Assembly (NCBI GenBank): GCA_004335635.1
Contig: QAXH01003238.1
Span: forward strand, 1 to 37,311
Direction: 5' to 3'
Length of the DNA stretch: 37,311 nt
Source: Chloromonas sp. AAM2
Lineage: Eukaryota; Chlorophyta; Chlorophyceae; Chlamydomonadales; Chlamydomonadaceae
In this document: piece by piece, positions 23,076 through 33,338 of the stretch
Layout of the letters: the number at the start of each line of letters is the position of its first letter
Numbering within the stretch: position 1 is the stretch's first letter
Translations under genes and position numbers: made by a program
The notes under the pieces: model-generated
Databases searched by the model: none
Told to the model about the DNA's origin: nothing
The model's input: the letters and a program-made list of their open reading frames with translations, nothing else

Positions 23076-23910
23076 ATGACATGTGATTGACAATCACGGG
23101 CTGTGCCTGCCACACCATATTCAGCTGGTGATCAATGCAAATGGATAAAACAATTTTATGAGCATCAGCTTGTGCCATGAATGCATTAAGCCAACCTTAC
23201 TAATTCTTGGTGCGCATTGCACCAAAGCATACAAGCACCGCAGTAGACGGTTGCAAGCCGACACACAGTCAACATCAAACTGGAACGACGCGGCCAAGGT
23301 ACGGAATCAGTAAGTGTTGAACAGCACCAGAGGTGTATGGATGGAATACAACATCAGAGTGTGAAAGCATGAAAGCACCAATAGTAAGCGATTAGCATGG
23401 TCCAACTCAAATCTCAGTAACACAGTGGACTGATGAATGCCAGAGTACCGGGTCCAGGGTTAGTCAGGGAGGCAGGGGCGTTGGTGCTCGAAGCTTTAGT
23501 TACAGTAGGCGAGGCAACTTGTTCAACAAAACGAACAAAAGGACAGGATTCAACAAAACCACAGAAAATAGCTCTTTCTCGCCCTTGGAAGATAATCAAT
23601 CAGAAGTTATTCCAAGGCACAGTCTGTGTTGAGTTGAGCTCAGTTAAGCAAGTCCATCAGCTCCTGTCCATCAGCTCATGTGCAGTACAACACAGTTTGC
23701 TTGATGAAGCAAATACGCAGCTAATTGTATGCTGAATACAAGCCTTGCCAAGACACAGCCCAAGTGCGTCACTGTCAATGCCAAGTCGTGTTCCAAAGTT
23801 CCATAAGTTAGCAATATAATCACCTTGAGACCAATAACCAGAACGCAGTGAGGTGCGCTTTGCAGCAGTTCAAAAGCGCATAGATGGCCGTCTGAACCAC
23901 CACGGATTGC
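23076..23910. other. Non-coding interval
   Basis: No gene, RNA or clear repeat is seen between the foldback element and the stop codon of the ankyrin-repeat gene. The ankyrin gene's 3' UTR presumably occupies the right part. Confidence 0.4.
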
Positions 23911-24736
23911 TTATGCATCTGGTAGCGCATGCAGATGCGCAGCGAACAGCAACGCCACCTCACCATGCCCCGCCTGGGTGGCTACAACCCGACACTTTTC
24001 CAACTGTGCTGCCTCATGATCAGCCTGCACCACGAGCAGCTTACACACGCGTAGGTGCCCTTTGGCCGCCGCAGTCCGCAGTGCAGCACTATCTCTGTCG
24101 TTTGCCTTGGCTGGATGCTGCTCCTGCTGAAGTAGAATGCCGCACACTTCTAGTTGCCCATGGCCAGCGGCCTGGCGCAATGCTGCACTCTGAAAGCTGT
24201 CAGCACGAGCTGGGTGGTGTTTCCATTCCAGCAGCAGCTGACAGACGTCCATGTGGCCCTTGGCAGCAGCAGCCCACAATGCCAAGCCAGAACGCGCATC
24301 TGGCTTTGCAGCATGGGTTGGCTGATTCAACAGCAGCTTGCACACTGCTAAGTGGCCGTTGGCAGCAGCAACCCAGAGTGCTGCACTATCTCTGTCGCCC
24401 GCCTTGGCTGGATGGTGCAGTTGCTGAAGTAGGAGCTCGCATACGGCTAACTGGCCACTACCTGCGGCTACTTGGAGTGCCGCACTGTTCTGCCAGTCTG
24501 CCCTGGCCGGGTAGAGTTTATGGTGCAGTAGCGCCCTGCATACGTCCAGTCTGCCAGCACGTGCTGCCTTGTTCAAAGCACGCTGTGGCCCATGCAGTGT
24601 GGCAAGCCAGTGCGCTACCTGGGGTGCCATCCAGTGCTGCATGTGCGTTGTCTTGTTTACGTGGGTGCATGTAGGCATGCCTGTGAGGCTGAGGACATCG
24701 ATGATGACATCATGCGCCAGCTGAGGCGGGCACGGC
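23911..24736 (-). CDS. Ankyrin-repeat protein, possible F-box-like N-terminus (5' end uncertain)
   Basis: One long exon with about seven ankyrin repeats of roughly 33 residues. Recurring cores are SAALQVAAGSGQLAVCELL, SAALWVAAANGHLAVCKLL and SAALRTAAAKGHLRVCKLL, joined by HPAKAxDRD-type linkers. These form a protein-binding solenoid; the partner is unknown. Upstream, AHDVIIDVLSLTGMPTC followed by VNK loosely resembles an F-box, which would suggest a ubiquitin-ligase adaptor, but this is only inference. In this frame the first ATG is at 24678 (255 aa). The frame stays open to 24762, with an AG acceptor (TGCATGCAG|G) ending at 24737, so an upstream exon is likely but was not found. The lack of introns across 800 bases contrasts with all neighbours and may mean a retrogene or transferred gene. 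Confidence 0.75.
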
Positions 24737-24762
24737 CTGCATGCACATACGCAGCGGAACAC

Positions 24763-26181
24763 GGCTGGTCACAAGCTACGTTGACATGTTGTGGTAGCAG
24801 AGTGGACAGTGGTACGGTGCGACTGCATGCCAAGAACCCACGTCCGTGCGACAAGGGTGTACACAGTCGGTGTATGGAAAGACCATGTGCACCCCTGCAT
24901 AGATGACGTAGAGCCTGCTGCGCCTGCAAATCCAGGAAAATCACAGCGTGCATGGTGTTACCCGGGCTTACCCTGTTGTCCCCTGCAGGAGCTGTGTCGC
25001 CATGCACGTTCTGGTCTGTGTACGTAACAGACTTAAGCAATGGTCGTGGCAGCGAATTGATGAGCTTCCCAAGGTTGGATGATAGCTTGGTGCTCGGATA
25101 TGTAAGCTTGTCGAACGGTTAAAGTACTGAAAGTGACAGGGGATATATAAGGCGCAATCAGGCGTCGCCGCGGAACCCGTCAGGAGCTGCCGTGTACTTT
25201 TTGCGCGACAATGACCGCGGCACCTTTGATTGCGCAGCTAGCCTGCTTAAGTGAGAACCTTGCACGTGCAGTGATCATGATTGGCAGCTATGTACAGAAC
25301 AACTTCAGCAGCTGCAGCATCTCGGGCCGAAGGCTAGGGTTACGTTAGGGTTAGCCAGCATTATGCCTTGGAGTTCGGCCATTGACTGCATAGATCCCCT
25401 TTCAAATCAGTCCATGACTAGTTTTTCATTGAGTGGCACATGACAACTTCTCCTGTCATCAGTGACCAGCTGTGTTTCTACATGTGCACTGGAGCAGCTC
25501 GATCTCGTCCTTGGGGATATGTGGCAGACTTCATCGGCCACGCTACGTCAGCTATGCCACATCGCGTGTTATCATCGTGTACTAGCAGGCACCATCGACA
25601 AGCCGCCAGTGCATTTGCTTAAATTGCATGCTAATGAGTGCCAGGCATCACGAAGAAATCGGTGCAGGTGATAAGCATTTGTCACTTGCACGGGGCATTG
25701 GCGAATCCAGCTTTGCAACCTAAGGCCACCAAAGCTCTTATGTAATCTTCCTCCAAAAGAGACCTGCTACCACATCTGCGTAAAGCGCCTAATCACTTGC
25801 TACATATTCTACATGGTTTGAAGGCCCAGTCATCATAACCTGGCACACATAGCAGCAGTAACGAGAACATCAGAATATATAGCACGCTTGCTCCTCAAGT
25901 TCCATATTGCATCATAAAGTTCCATATTGGGCTTATAGCAACGACAAGCAAGTTCCATATTGCCCCTCAAGTTCCATATTGCATCATAAAGTGCAGTTAT
26001 CCGACCAGATTCCATAACATCAACACGTCCAGTCACACAGTGCCTGCATCATGATATCCTCATGCTCTGCAGATACAAATATGAATGAGAGCTCGAAAGC
26101 AAGAATGCAAGGATCGCACGCATGTGTGGGCGAGGTACATGTGGTGGCAACCATGCTGCATGCATGTCCGTTTGTTGTGGA
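24763..26181. other. Non-coding interval with small tandem repeats
   Basis: No supported gene. The start should contain the promoter and possibly a first exon of the ankyrin gene. TAGGGTTACGTTAGGGTTAG at 25335-25354 is telomere-like but too short to interpret. 25893-25992 carries direct repeats. A weak inverted pair GCGCAATCA/TGATTGCGC lies at about 25152-25235. Confidence 0.5.
25893..25992. repeat. Direct repeats built on AAGTTCCATATTG
   Basis: A 28-base segment (25893-25920) is repeated exactly at 25965-25992. The shorter core GTTCCATATTG occurs four times in the 100 bases. Confidence 0.85.
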
Positions 26182-26206
26182 CAGATCATGGCTGAGAAGC
26201 TGATTC
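26182..26206 (+). pseudogene. Fragment identical to the start of sterol dehydrogenase exon 3
   Basis: CAGATCATGGCTGAGAAGCT at 26182-26201 is a perfect 20-base match to 34956-34975, which is the CAG acceptor plus the first 17 bases of exon 3 of the gene at 33955. After one mismatch ATTC also matches. It abuts dispersed-repeat copy C and has no other exon of that gene nearby. Confidence 0.7.
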
Positions 26207-26341
26207 AGGCCCCTTTGGGTCTAACGGGGTTTGCGGTCAGGATAGTACCTCAAGTGGTGACCACCACCACATTTATCACGGTGTGTCGCAATCCCCTTCA
26301 CTTGTAGGTTGAACGGGTTGGAGTCCCTCTCCTCCTGTGAT
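26204..26341 (-). mobile_element. Dispersed repeat, copy C (reverse orientation, truncated)
   Basis: On the minus strand it reads ATCACAGGAGGAGAGGGA, CCAACCTACAAGTGAAGGGG (one base different), GGTGGTGGTCACCAC, GAGGTACTATCCTGACCGC and GGGCCTGAA, matching copies A and B. It then stops where they continue AAATAT, and is joined to the exon-like fragment at 26182-26206. Confidence 0.75.
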
Positions 26342-26494
26342 CCATAAGAATGTAAAGGATGAAAGGATGCTTCTTCTGTTGATCAATGACGGTTGAGCTT
26401 TTCAAGCGACTTCTGCCAGCGGTCAAGTCCTTGCCATGATCGCCGCACACGGACACAGTATTAATTGCAATGCAGCGCCATCTCCTCTCTTTCA

Positions 26495-29137
26495 TCATTT
26501 GCACAGTTCTTCCTCTTTCAGCCCTTGCTGTTCCAATGCATCAGCGTCGGCCCGTCTCCCCGCCTTGGTTGGAATCACCACCACAGTCGCACTGACTGCA
26601 GGCAGCCTGAGTGGATAGAAGCTGTACAGTCCGCTGACAACCCGTGGGATCTTGCAGGTCGCATGGAGGCCCACTACCGCCCCTGTGGTGGGATCGATCC
26701 TCTGCCCGGCCAGGCTCATGTCACCGACAGTGCTGTCCAGCTTGCCATTGGATAGCAATCGGGTCACAGTGCCAAAGCCCCACTTGTTGCCTTTCTCATC
26801 TGCACAGGCAACAGAGTCAGACACATGCATAACCGAATGGTAAGCTCGCTTCAAGTAGTTTGCGTGAAGAATACATGCTCATAGCCTGACCGTGGGATAA
26901 CGCAGCTCCCCACCCCCCCATGTCGGTTGTCCTGAAAAAGGCATAACCTGGTGGTCAGGTATTGCTGGTGTTACAACTAGGGGTCTGAGTTCCGTTTCCT
27001 GGCCGTGTGAAGCAGCATGCACAGGACAGCTGCAGAGTCCTATGCCTGTTCCTGCAGCTCATAGTCTGATACAACCAACCGCTCCTGAACGGCCCTTACC
27101 TGCCGCCAGTGAGATCGTTACATTCAGGTCCTGCTCCCGCTTGTTGATCACTACCACCCTCAGTTGCTTGTCCGTGCGCAAAACGTACACTTTGTACGTA
27201 TCAGGGTCCTCCTGTTCAGTGACGTCCGCCTGCGCAAAAGCTTCAGTACGTTTTGGGTGACCTGGAAAACAAGCCTGTCGTTTGGTCCACCAACATCAGC
27301 TGTGCGAGAACGTGGGCGGGCCCTCCCCTCCTCGTTTTGGGTGGCCGCAAAAACAGTCTTCATTCAAAGTCAGTGCACATCAGCCCCTGATGAGAGCGCG
27401 CCAGTGCAGATGCGGGCCCCCTTTGGCAACGTGGTGAGGGTGCACATCCTGTGGTGTTAGTGTGGCTGGCCAATACGGAGCGCCAGATTGAACTCATCCT
27501 GCATGGCGATTGGGTGCTCCAGGCAAGGAGGGGGGCTGCATGTGGTGTGTTGTCTGTGTTCCTGTCATGTGCCATGTGTGTGTGTGAGTGTGACTTGTGG
27601 CCAGCTGTCCGCCTACCTCCGGCCTCTGGCCCGGGGTCTGGAGGAAGGGTGGAGTCTGGAGGAGGGTCGGTTGCTTTGCCTTTGTGTCCATCCTGAGGTT
27701 ACCTGGTGACCGTTACCTGGTGGCCGTGTCCTGGTGGCCGTTACCTGGTGGCCGGCACCTGGTGGCCGTGTCCTGGTGGCCGTTACCTGGTGGCCGGCAC
27801 CTGGTGGCCGGCACCTGGTGGCCGGCACCTGGTGGCCGTGTCCTGGTGGCCGGCACCTGGTGGCCGGCACCTGGTGGCCGGCACCTGCTGGCCGTGTCCT
27901 GGTGGCCGTGGTTGTCAGCATCTTTCTCTCCTGGACAGTCACTCACCGACATGAGGGTGACGTTGGCGTGGTTTCGCAACACCTTTTGCATAAACAACAT
28001 GCCGTAGTAAGGGCTGTTGACCATGGCTGGCGCGTCCGCTGTGCCGCACGTCATTGGGCACATCAAATGAAACTTGTCCTGCTCCACAGGACCTGAAGAC
28101 TGGATGGTGGAGTCCACACAGGCCTGCGCAGGCAACCAGCGCAAGCGAAACAAGACAGTGAGGGTGCATGCATTCATTGACATTGCGTTGAAACGGTGAC
28201 TGAAGGCTCATCGATTACTGCTGATTGCAATCATCATGCATTGCAATCATGCATGATTGCAAGCGAGTAACCAGACAGTCATGGTAAATTAATTGGACCT
28301 GGCATTGCACTGAGCGACACAATACTGGGCAACATTGAGGCTCAGCGTCTGCTGCTGGTACTGTTCCATGCAGCGCACGCAGACATGGTCCTTTCAGCAC
28401 AGGCTTTTGATCACGAATGATGATATGAGAGGAGGAGCATCCACCTGGGGATGGCGTGTCCTGTCTGACTCTGGCCCATCCACCTCAATCTGCTACTGTC
28501 CAGACCGGGACCCATACCAGCCCCCTCCTCGTCACCCTCCCCTCAGTTCTGCCACCGGCCACCCAGTGTTATTTTCTGTTATACTTTCAAGGGAACAGAC
28601 TTCATACTGCAAAGAATGAATGAGTATAAAACTGATGAATGATTTAAATAACAATGCTACGAAGTATACGGCTCGCTACACTCTGCTCCTTCTCAGCTAC
28701 CACACTCAGCCAAGCTGCATCAATTCCTCAGCTCACCCATGCAGTTCCCTGCCAATGCTGACCCACTCACCGCTGATGAGGTGTGTACATCTACCCAGGT
28801 GTTCAATCGAAGTTAGCTAAGCACTGTGAGATGCCAGCTGATTCAAGATAACTGCCTTGCGTGGCCAGTCTGGCTCTTAGCTTTTACTGCTTGTAGTTGG
28901 TGTTATGGGCTGTGTGGTGACCAGTAGGTGGGCATTGAGTTTCTTTGTCCCCTGCCCTTCCTGAGCAGCCCTACCCGGGCTGAAGGCCTCTTTGCACCTG
29001 TCTTGCGCTGACGCTTTGTGCCAGAGCAAAGACTTTGTAGTTGGTTTATAAACTTTTTGCACCTCTCCCTGATTTGCATGACACATCCCTTATGCGTACT
29101 GTGCACTGCGACACGTGAATGGGCCATAACGACGACG

Positions 29138-29220
<83 letters not shown>

Positions 29221-30040
29221 AATAACAACCACAATCAACACCAACTCACCCCTGGGAACAAAACAGGGCTGTAAGGGCTGCATCCTGCACCATGCAGATT
29301 CAGGCCCGAGGCCCCAGCTTGCATGATGTTCAGCGAATGGTCGATAACCCACAGGGCTGCCGCCGCTGTGTTGGACACGCCCATCTTGCCCGAGTATGAC
29401 AAGGTGTTGGTCTCATCCATTCGGAACACCAGTCCGACCTGGCTTGTTTTTTTGATGTACTGCTGAACCCATAAGCGCACGTCGCTTGCCTACAGGCAGT
29501 ACACAGGGGTGCACGTGCCTGTCACCAGCATATATAAAAGATGATTAGTATGGACCGCTACCGTGAATCTCTGCAACAGCTTGAAAATGGCACGTGACTC
29601 AGGAGATAGCTTGGCTGGAATGCTTGTGTCATGCCAGACCGCTGCATGTCCTTGGCTTTGTGGGGGCATCATGCTCACGTCTGAGTGATGTGTGTGTCGT
29701 TTTACATAGGAAGCGCTTTTTCACGCTTTGAGATGATGTGGGTGGCTGATAAGCACGCAGCTTGTTTGGTCTGCAGCACTGCAGCGATGCAAAATTACAG
29801 TCATGTAATGCCGATGCTGATGCCGATGCTGATGCTGATGCTGATGCTGGTGCTGCTGATGATAGAAGAGCGTCGACTCCTCTTCGTCACCCACGGCACA
29901 TGCTTATTCACACCCTCCCACCTTCTTTTGGCTCATGAGATTCTCAATGGTGGGGCGTGTGATCTCCCTGCCCTGCTTGGCACTGGCCACATAGAAGTGC
30001 CACGAGAGCACCTGCAGCCATGCAGCAACGAGAAACCATG

Positions 30041-30078
<38 letters not shown>

Positions 30079-32338
30079 ACGTGTGTGTCCTTTCACATCA
30101 CATGCGCTTTTTGACGCTATAGGACAGGGTGTGGGGGCCGGCCGGGTACGCTAGTTTTCTGTCCTGTCCACTATCTCCCGCCACACTTCTTTCCTGATGA
30201 TTACTTGTATCTTACCCAAGCCCTTCAATGCAACACCTCCTTCCTTCCTAAGCCCTTGAATCGGACAACAGGCTCTCCCCTCCCTAAGCCCTTGACACGG
30301 ACAACCGGCTCTATCCTCTTCTGTGCACCTTTGTGAACGGCCAGCCAGGCACATTCTTGCCCAGCTCCGCCCACCGGGCCACCCTGTCCGTCTGAAACTG
30401 CTTACGGTCTGCAATCGAGGGCCCTGCGAGCACGCACAAAGGTTGGCAACAAAACAGCCTCGACGCACGCATGAAACTGCATCTGAAGTGGCAGGACCCG
30501 GCATCACAGTTGAACTCTTCACTGGCTGGGGTTGCAGTCCACACATGAGCCACTGTGCGTGGTGAAGTGGAGTAGCATGGAAGCAGAGTTGTGTGTGGAT
30601 TTCTCAAGCCGTTGCTAGTACCGTAAAGCGTGTTTGTGCTGTCAGCCCCAGTTGCTTGTCGATATGAACACAGAAGCTGATGCATGCAAACTCTGATCAT
30701 GTGCCCCGCCCAAGGCTGACAGAAGCCCACTGCCCATGCTGGACAAGAACTGCGACTGAATATACAATCCATGCTCCATTAGGCTCATTGAACACAGTGG
30801 GTGGTGTAGCTATGTAAATTCACTGTAAGCTTTGTAAGCCCTGGTTCATGGTTGGCATATTCACGCATCTGTTTGGATTTGTTTTCCTTTGTCGGGCACT
30901 TATGGTGCACTGGACCGGGCAAGCAGCTCACCTGAGAAGATCTGGTTGGGCACCCAACCGTCAAGCTCTGGAGCAATCGCCTCGATGTACTTTTCAACAT
31001 CATCCCAGTACCTGTGGCATGGAGCAAGAGACCGCGCAGTTTACAAGGATTTGAAAGCAGGGTTTAGGGTCCAACCATCGCCAGGCCTGGTACATGACAT
31101 CACATGGAGCGTGTACATGTTTGGTTCAAGCGTTTGCTGGTGCTTGGATTGCTAGTGTTTGCTTGAATCCGTGTTGCTAGTCCAGGTGATTCTAGCAAAC
31201 GGTTGATAAGTAAATCATCGTATAACCAGCTCCTTTTTTATGCAGTTTCTTTGCAGTTGATTTTGGCAAGTCATCAGTGCTTTTGCTCTTGATCTGAAAA
31301 TTCAAGGATATTGCCAGATGGAAACTGATGAACCATGCCAGAGGAAAACACCGGCGTCGTCTGTTCTGTAAATACTGGCATTTCCTGACTGTCCCCACGG
31401 TCTGCAGCTGTAACCATGTGCATACCTGTGTAAGAAATAGTCGGCCTCAGTCTGGTCTGGGTGATGGCCACTGCAAAGCATGACAAGATAATATGCTGTG
31501 GTTGTGGGCGATATGGCATGGGATGATGTGGGCGATATGGCATGATATGGCACGACGTTTGAGGAAAGTCGTTTGGAATTGAAAATCTCAGATGTAATCA
31601 GAGCTGCCAATGTGCAAACGGCTGTTTTGTTATCATGGAGTCACTCACTGGAATCCATCTGGCTCATTACCCAGGCTGATTGAGTAGATTGAGTCCCCAG
31701 TCAGGCCTTCCTTGGCATTCTTGATCCGCTGTAGGGCTGTGGAGACGTTGCCGGTCTGCACACAGCAACAGCGAGCCGCATGCTTGTCTGCACGGCCAGT
31801 CCCACGTCATGCACACACGCCCTAGCGCATTTGCATATGCCCGCCAATGAGCACTAAGTGGCATCCGCACGCACACACGCACACACACACGTACGCACGC
31901 ACACACACACACACACACACACCATGTGCGGGCTCAGGGGTTGGCATGTGCACACGCTCTGGAGCCGGCTTTTTTTACTCTCATGTCTCATGCTGCTTCC
32001 TATCCATCCATCCACCACCAATCATTTTCTGCGGCCATGCGCTTCCAGAGCAACCTTTCACTTTTGGGCACCCGCCACAATCAGTGTACCACCTTCTCCG
32101 CGCATGCATCCTGCTTGAGCACTTGCTGCGGCCACAGCTTAGCAGCGTTAGGATATGCCACCTGTCAGATTGCCTCGTTCCTTGCATTTCACCCACCCTC
32201 ATGTTCAAAGGAATGGTGAACGATATCTTCCTGCCCACGTTTTCAAACAAGTTGTCCATTGCCTCCCATGCTATCTGCTCCAAGGGTGCAGGATCGTCGT
32301 CCTGTGTATGGCCACCCCATCTGCAGTGACACCACAGC

Positions 32339-32376
<38 letters not shown>

Positions 32377-33100
32377 GTTTGTGTGTGTGCTTGCATCTGT
32401 GTCGTCCCACACGTGGAACAGAAGATATCGTAAACATCAACCCGCATCTGAGCATGAAGCATGTATTGATTGGCCATGACTTTCGTAAGGCAATCAGCCT
32501 AGCACCATGAGTATGGTTGGCAACAGCAATCGCAGGTATGGATGCTCACGGTGGCAGAGTGTGTGAGTGTTGTACAGCAAACATGGCAGTATGGATGTGC
32601 AGACAGATACCAAAAAGAGAGTTTGCTCATATTATGCCAGGAAGCCCAGGAATTGATGGTCACAGATGGGTATGGATGGACGCTGCTCATGCTAGCCATG
32701 ATTTCCAAATGCTGCTTGACACCTGCCTGATGTTGAGGGGCCCTGTTTTGTAGGCCACCAGATTCCGGAGCAGTGCCTGAAAGACCTCGTCGTCTGCAGG
32801 CAAGAAAAGAAACCTGAATCAGCAGTGCTGTCGTGGTTGATGTTCAAATGGACAGTGTGCGGGCATGGAGGCACATGGTATGCTCGCATATGCGTTCCAC
32901 TGTTGTTGCACGCATGCCATTGTTGTCTTGCCTGCCATGTACTGAATCTGCTTGATAGGCTCCAAAGAGAGTCCCATGAAGCCAGACGGAACTGGGACAG
33001 CCCCATCCATGTCGTCCTGATCGATCTTTCCCGCCACAAGCAATGATAGCATCAGGCCCAGAAAGCCCAGCAGGCCAAGCCGCTGTGAGCTGTGGGCCAT
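26495..33100 (-). CDS. Secreted glycoside hydrolase family 79-like enzyme, 12 exons
   Basis: Probable secreted beta-glucuronidase/heparanase-like hydrolase acting on extracellular or wall glycans; the substrate is unknown. Exons: 33100-32932, 32793-32727, 32320-32197, 31755-31649, 31470-31426, 31011-30932, 30423-30329, 30011-29922, 29489-29250, 28123-27947, 27229-27100 and 26799-26495. They total 1629 nt, 542 aa, in one frame. A signal peptide ([18 protein letters not shown]) is followed by [24 protein letters not shown], and [10 protein letters not shown] with the proposed acid/base E151. Then come [30 protein letters not shown] with the proposed nucleophile E285, SPYYGMLF and [19 protein letters not shown] of the C-terminal beta domain. 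The NEP and ETN motifs and the (beta/alpha)8 plus beta layout fit the family; the exact activity is inferred. Met at 33133 in the same frame is an alternative start, but 33100 gives the better signal peptide. Introns 1 and 2 are best read as GC-AG. Confidence 0.85.
27698..27907. repeat. 14-bp minisatellite, 15 units of three types
   Basis: Fifteen head-to-tail 14-base units, GTTACCTGGTGGCC, GTGTCCTGGTGGCC and GGCACCTGGTGGCC, with two single-base variants. It lies in intron 10 of the GH79-like gene, ending about 40 bases from the donor at 27946. The long open frames on both strands across it are repeat artefacts. Confidence 0.95.
28289..28390 (-). other. Unassigned Cys-containing open segment in GH79 intron 9
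   Basis: After an AG (28391-28392) the minus strand is open for 33 codons, with [20 protein letters not shown] followed by [11 protein letters not shown] and then TAA. It has a CX2C and a CX3C pair and codon use that looks coding. It has no ATG start of its own in frame upstream of the cysteines, and the GH79-like gene does not need it. It could be a cassette exon, a relic exon or chance. Confidence 0.25.
29131..29230. repeat. (AAC)n-(AGC)n compound microsatellite
   Basis: About 50 bases of AAC followed by about 22 of AGC, in intron 9 of the GH79-like gene, close to the donor of the 29250-29489 exon. Poly-Val, Leu or Thr frames across it are not genes. Confidence 0.95.
29811..29862. repeat. 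(GATGCT)n repeat
   Basis: Seven to eight imperfect GATGCT hexamers in the GH79-like intron between the exons at 29922-30011 and 29250-29489. Confidence 0.85.
30041..30085. repeat. (TG)n microsatellite
   Basis: Long TG run in GH79-like intron 7, just upstream (in transcript direction) of the exon at 30011-29922. Confidence 0.9.
30218..30321. repeat. Three tandem 32-36-bp units
   Basis: AAGCCCTT-led units start at 30218, 30250 and 30286 (for example AAGCCCTTGAATCGGACAAC, AAGCCCTTGACACGGACAAC). They lie in GH79-like intron 7. Confidence 0.75.
31866..31923. repeat. (AC)n microsatellite
   Basis: Interrupted AC/CGCAC run in the GH79-like intron between the exons at 32197-32320 and 31649-31755. 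Confidence 0.9.
32342..32390. repeat. (TG)n microsatellite
   Basis: TG run in GH79-like intron 2, 22 bases beyond the acceptor side of the exon ending at 32320. Confidence 0.9.
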
Positions 33101-33338
33101 GCAAGCCGAGCTTGTAAAACTTGACCTCCTCATGTGACAGGGTTAACCACGCCAGATTAGGTAAGAAGCATACTGCTTGCTCACAATAAGCACACTGGCT
33201 ACCACTGCCAGGAAACAACATGTACGTAATTTCACAGATCGGTTGTAATGGTAACCCGGATGCGCCCGCCCTTTTCGGCACTTTTTCTTTCGCCAAATCC
33301 ACACCCGTCGCTTCTGCATCTAAAGTTTAAATACTGTC
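33101..33338. promoter_or_regulatory. Divergent promoter region, GH79-like / PET100-like
   Basis: 238 bp lie between the start codon of the GH79-like gene (minus) and that of the PET100-like ORF (plus). Promoters and 5' UTRs of both transcription units must fit here. If the plus-strand genes are co-transcribed, this is also the promoter of the sterol dehydrogenase. No specific element was recognised. Confidence 0.55.

Noticed and set aside
23853..24674. 273-codon plus-strand open frame
   Set aside because: It is antisense to the ankyrin repeats. Its periodic Cys/His/Pro composition is the mirror of the repeat units and resembles no protein family.
25335..25354. Telomere-like TTAGGG motif
   Set aside because: Only two to three degenerate units. 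Too short to call an interstitial telomere.
27698..27907. CRISPR-like array
   Set aside because: The units are contiguous 14-base repeats without spacers, inside a eukaryotic intron.
27597..28183. Several long open frames on both strands
   Set aside because: They run through the 14-bp minisatellite and read as repeated WWPAPGGR- or [12 protein letters not shown] units in every frame. They are artefacts of the repeat.
28903..29352. Poly-Val / poly-Leu and poly-Thr open frames
   Set aside because: They are produced by the (AAC)n(AGC)n microsatellite.
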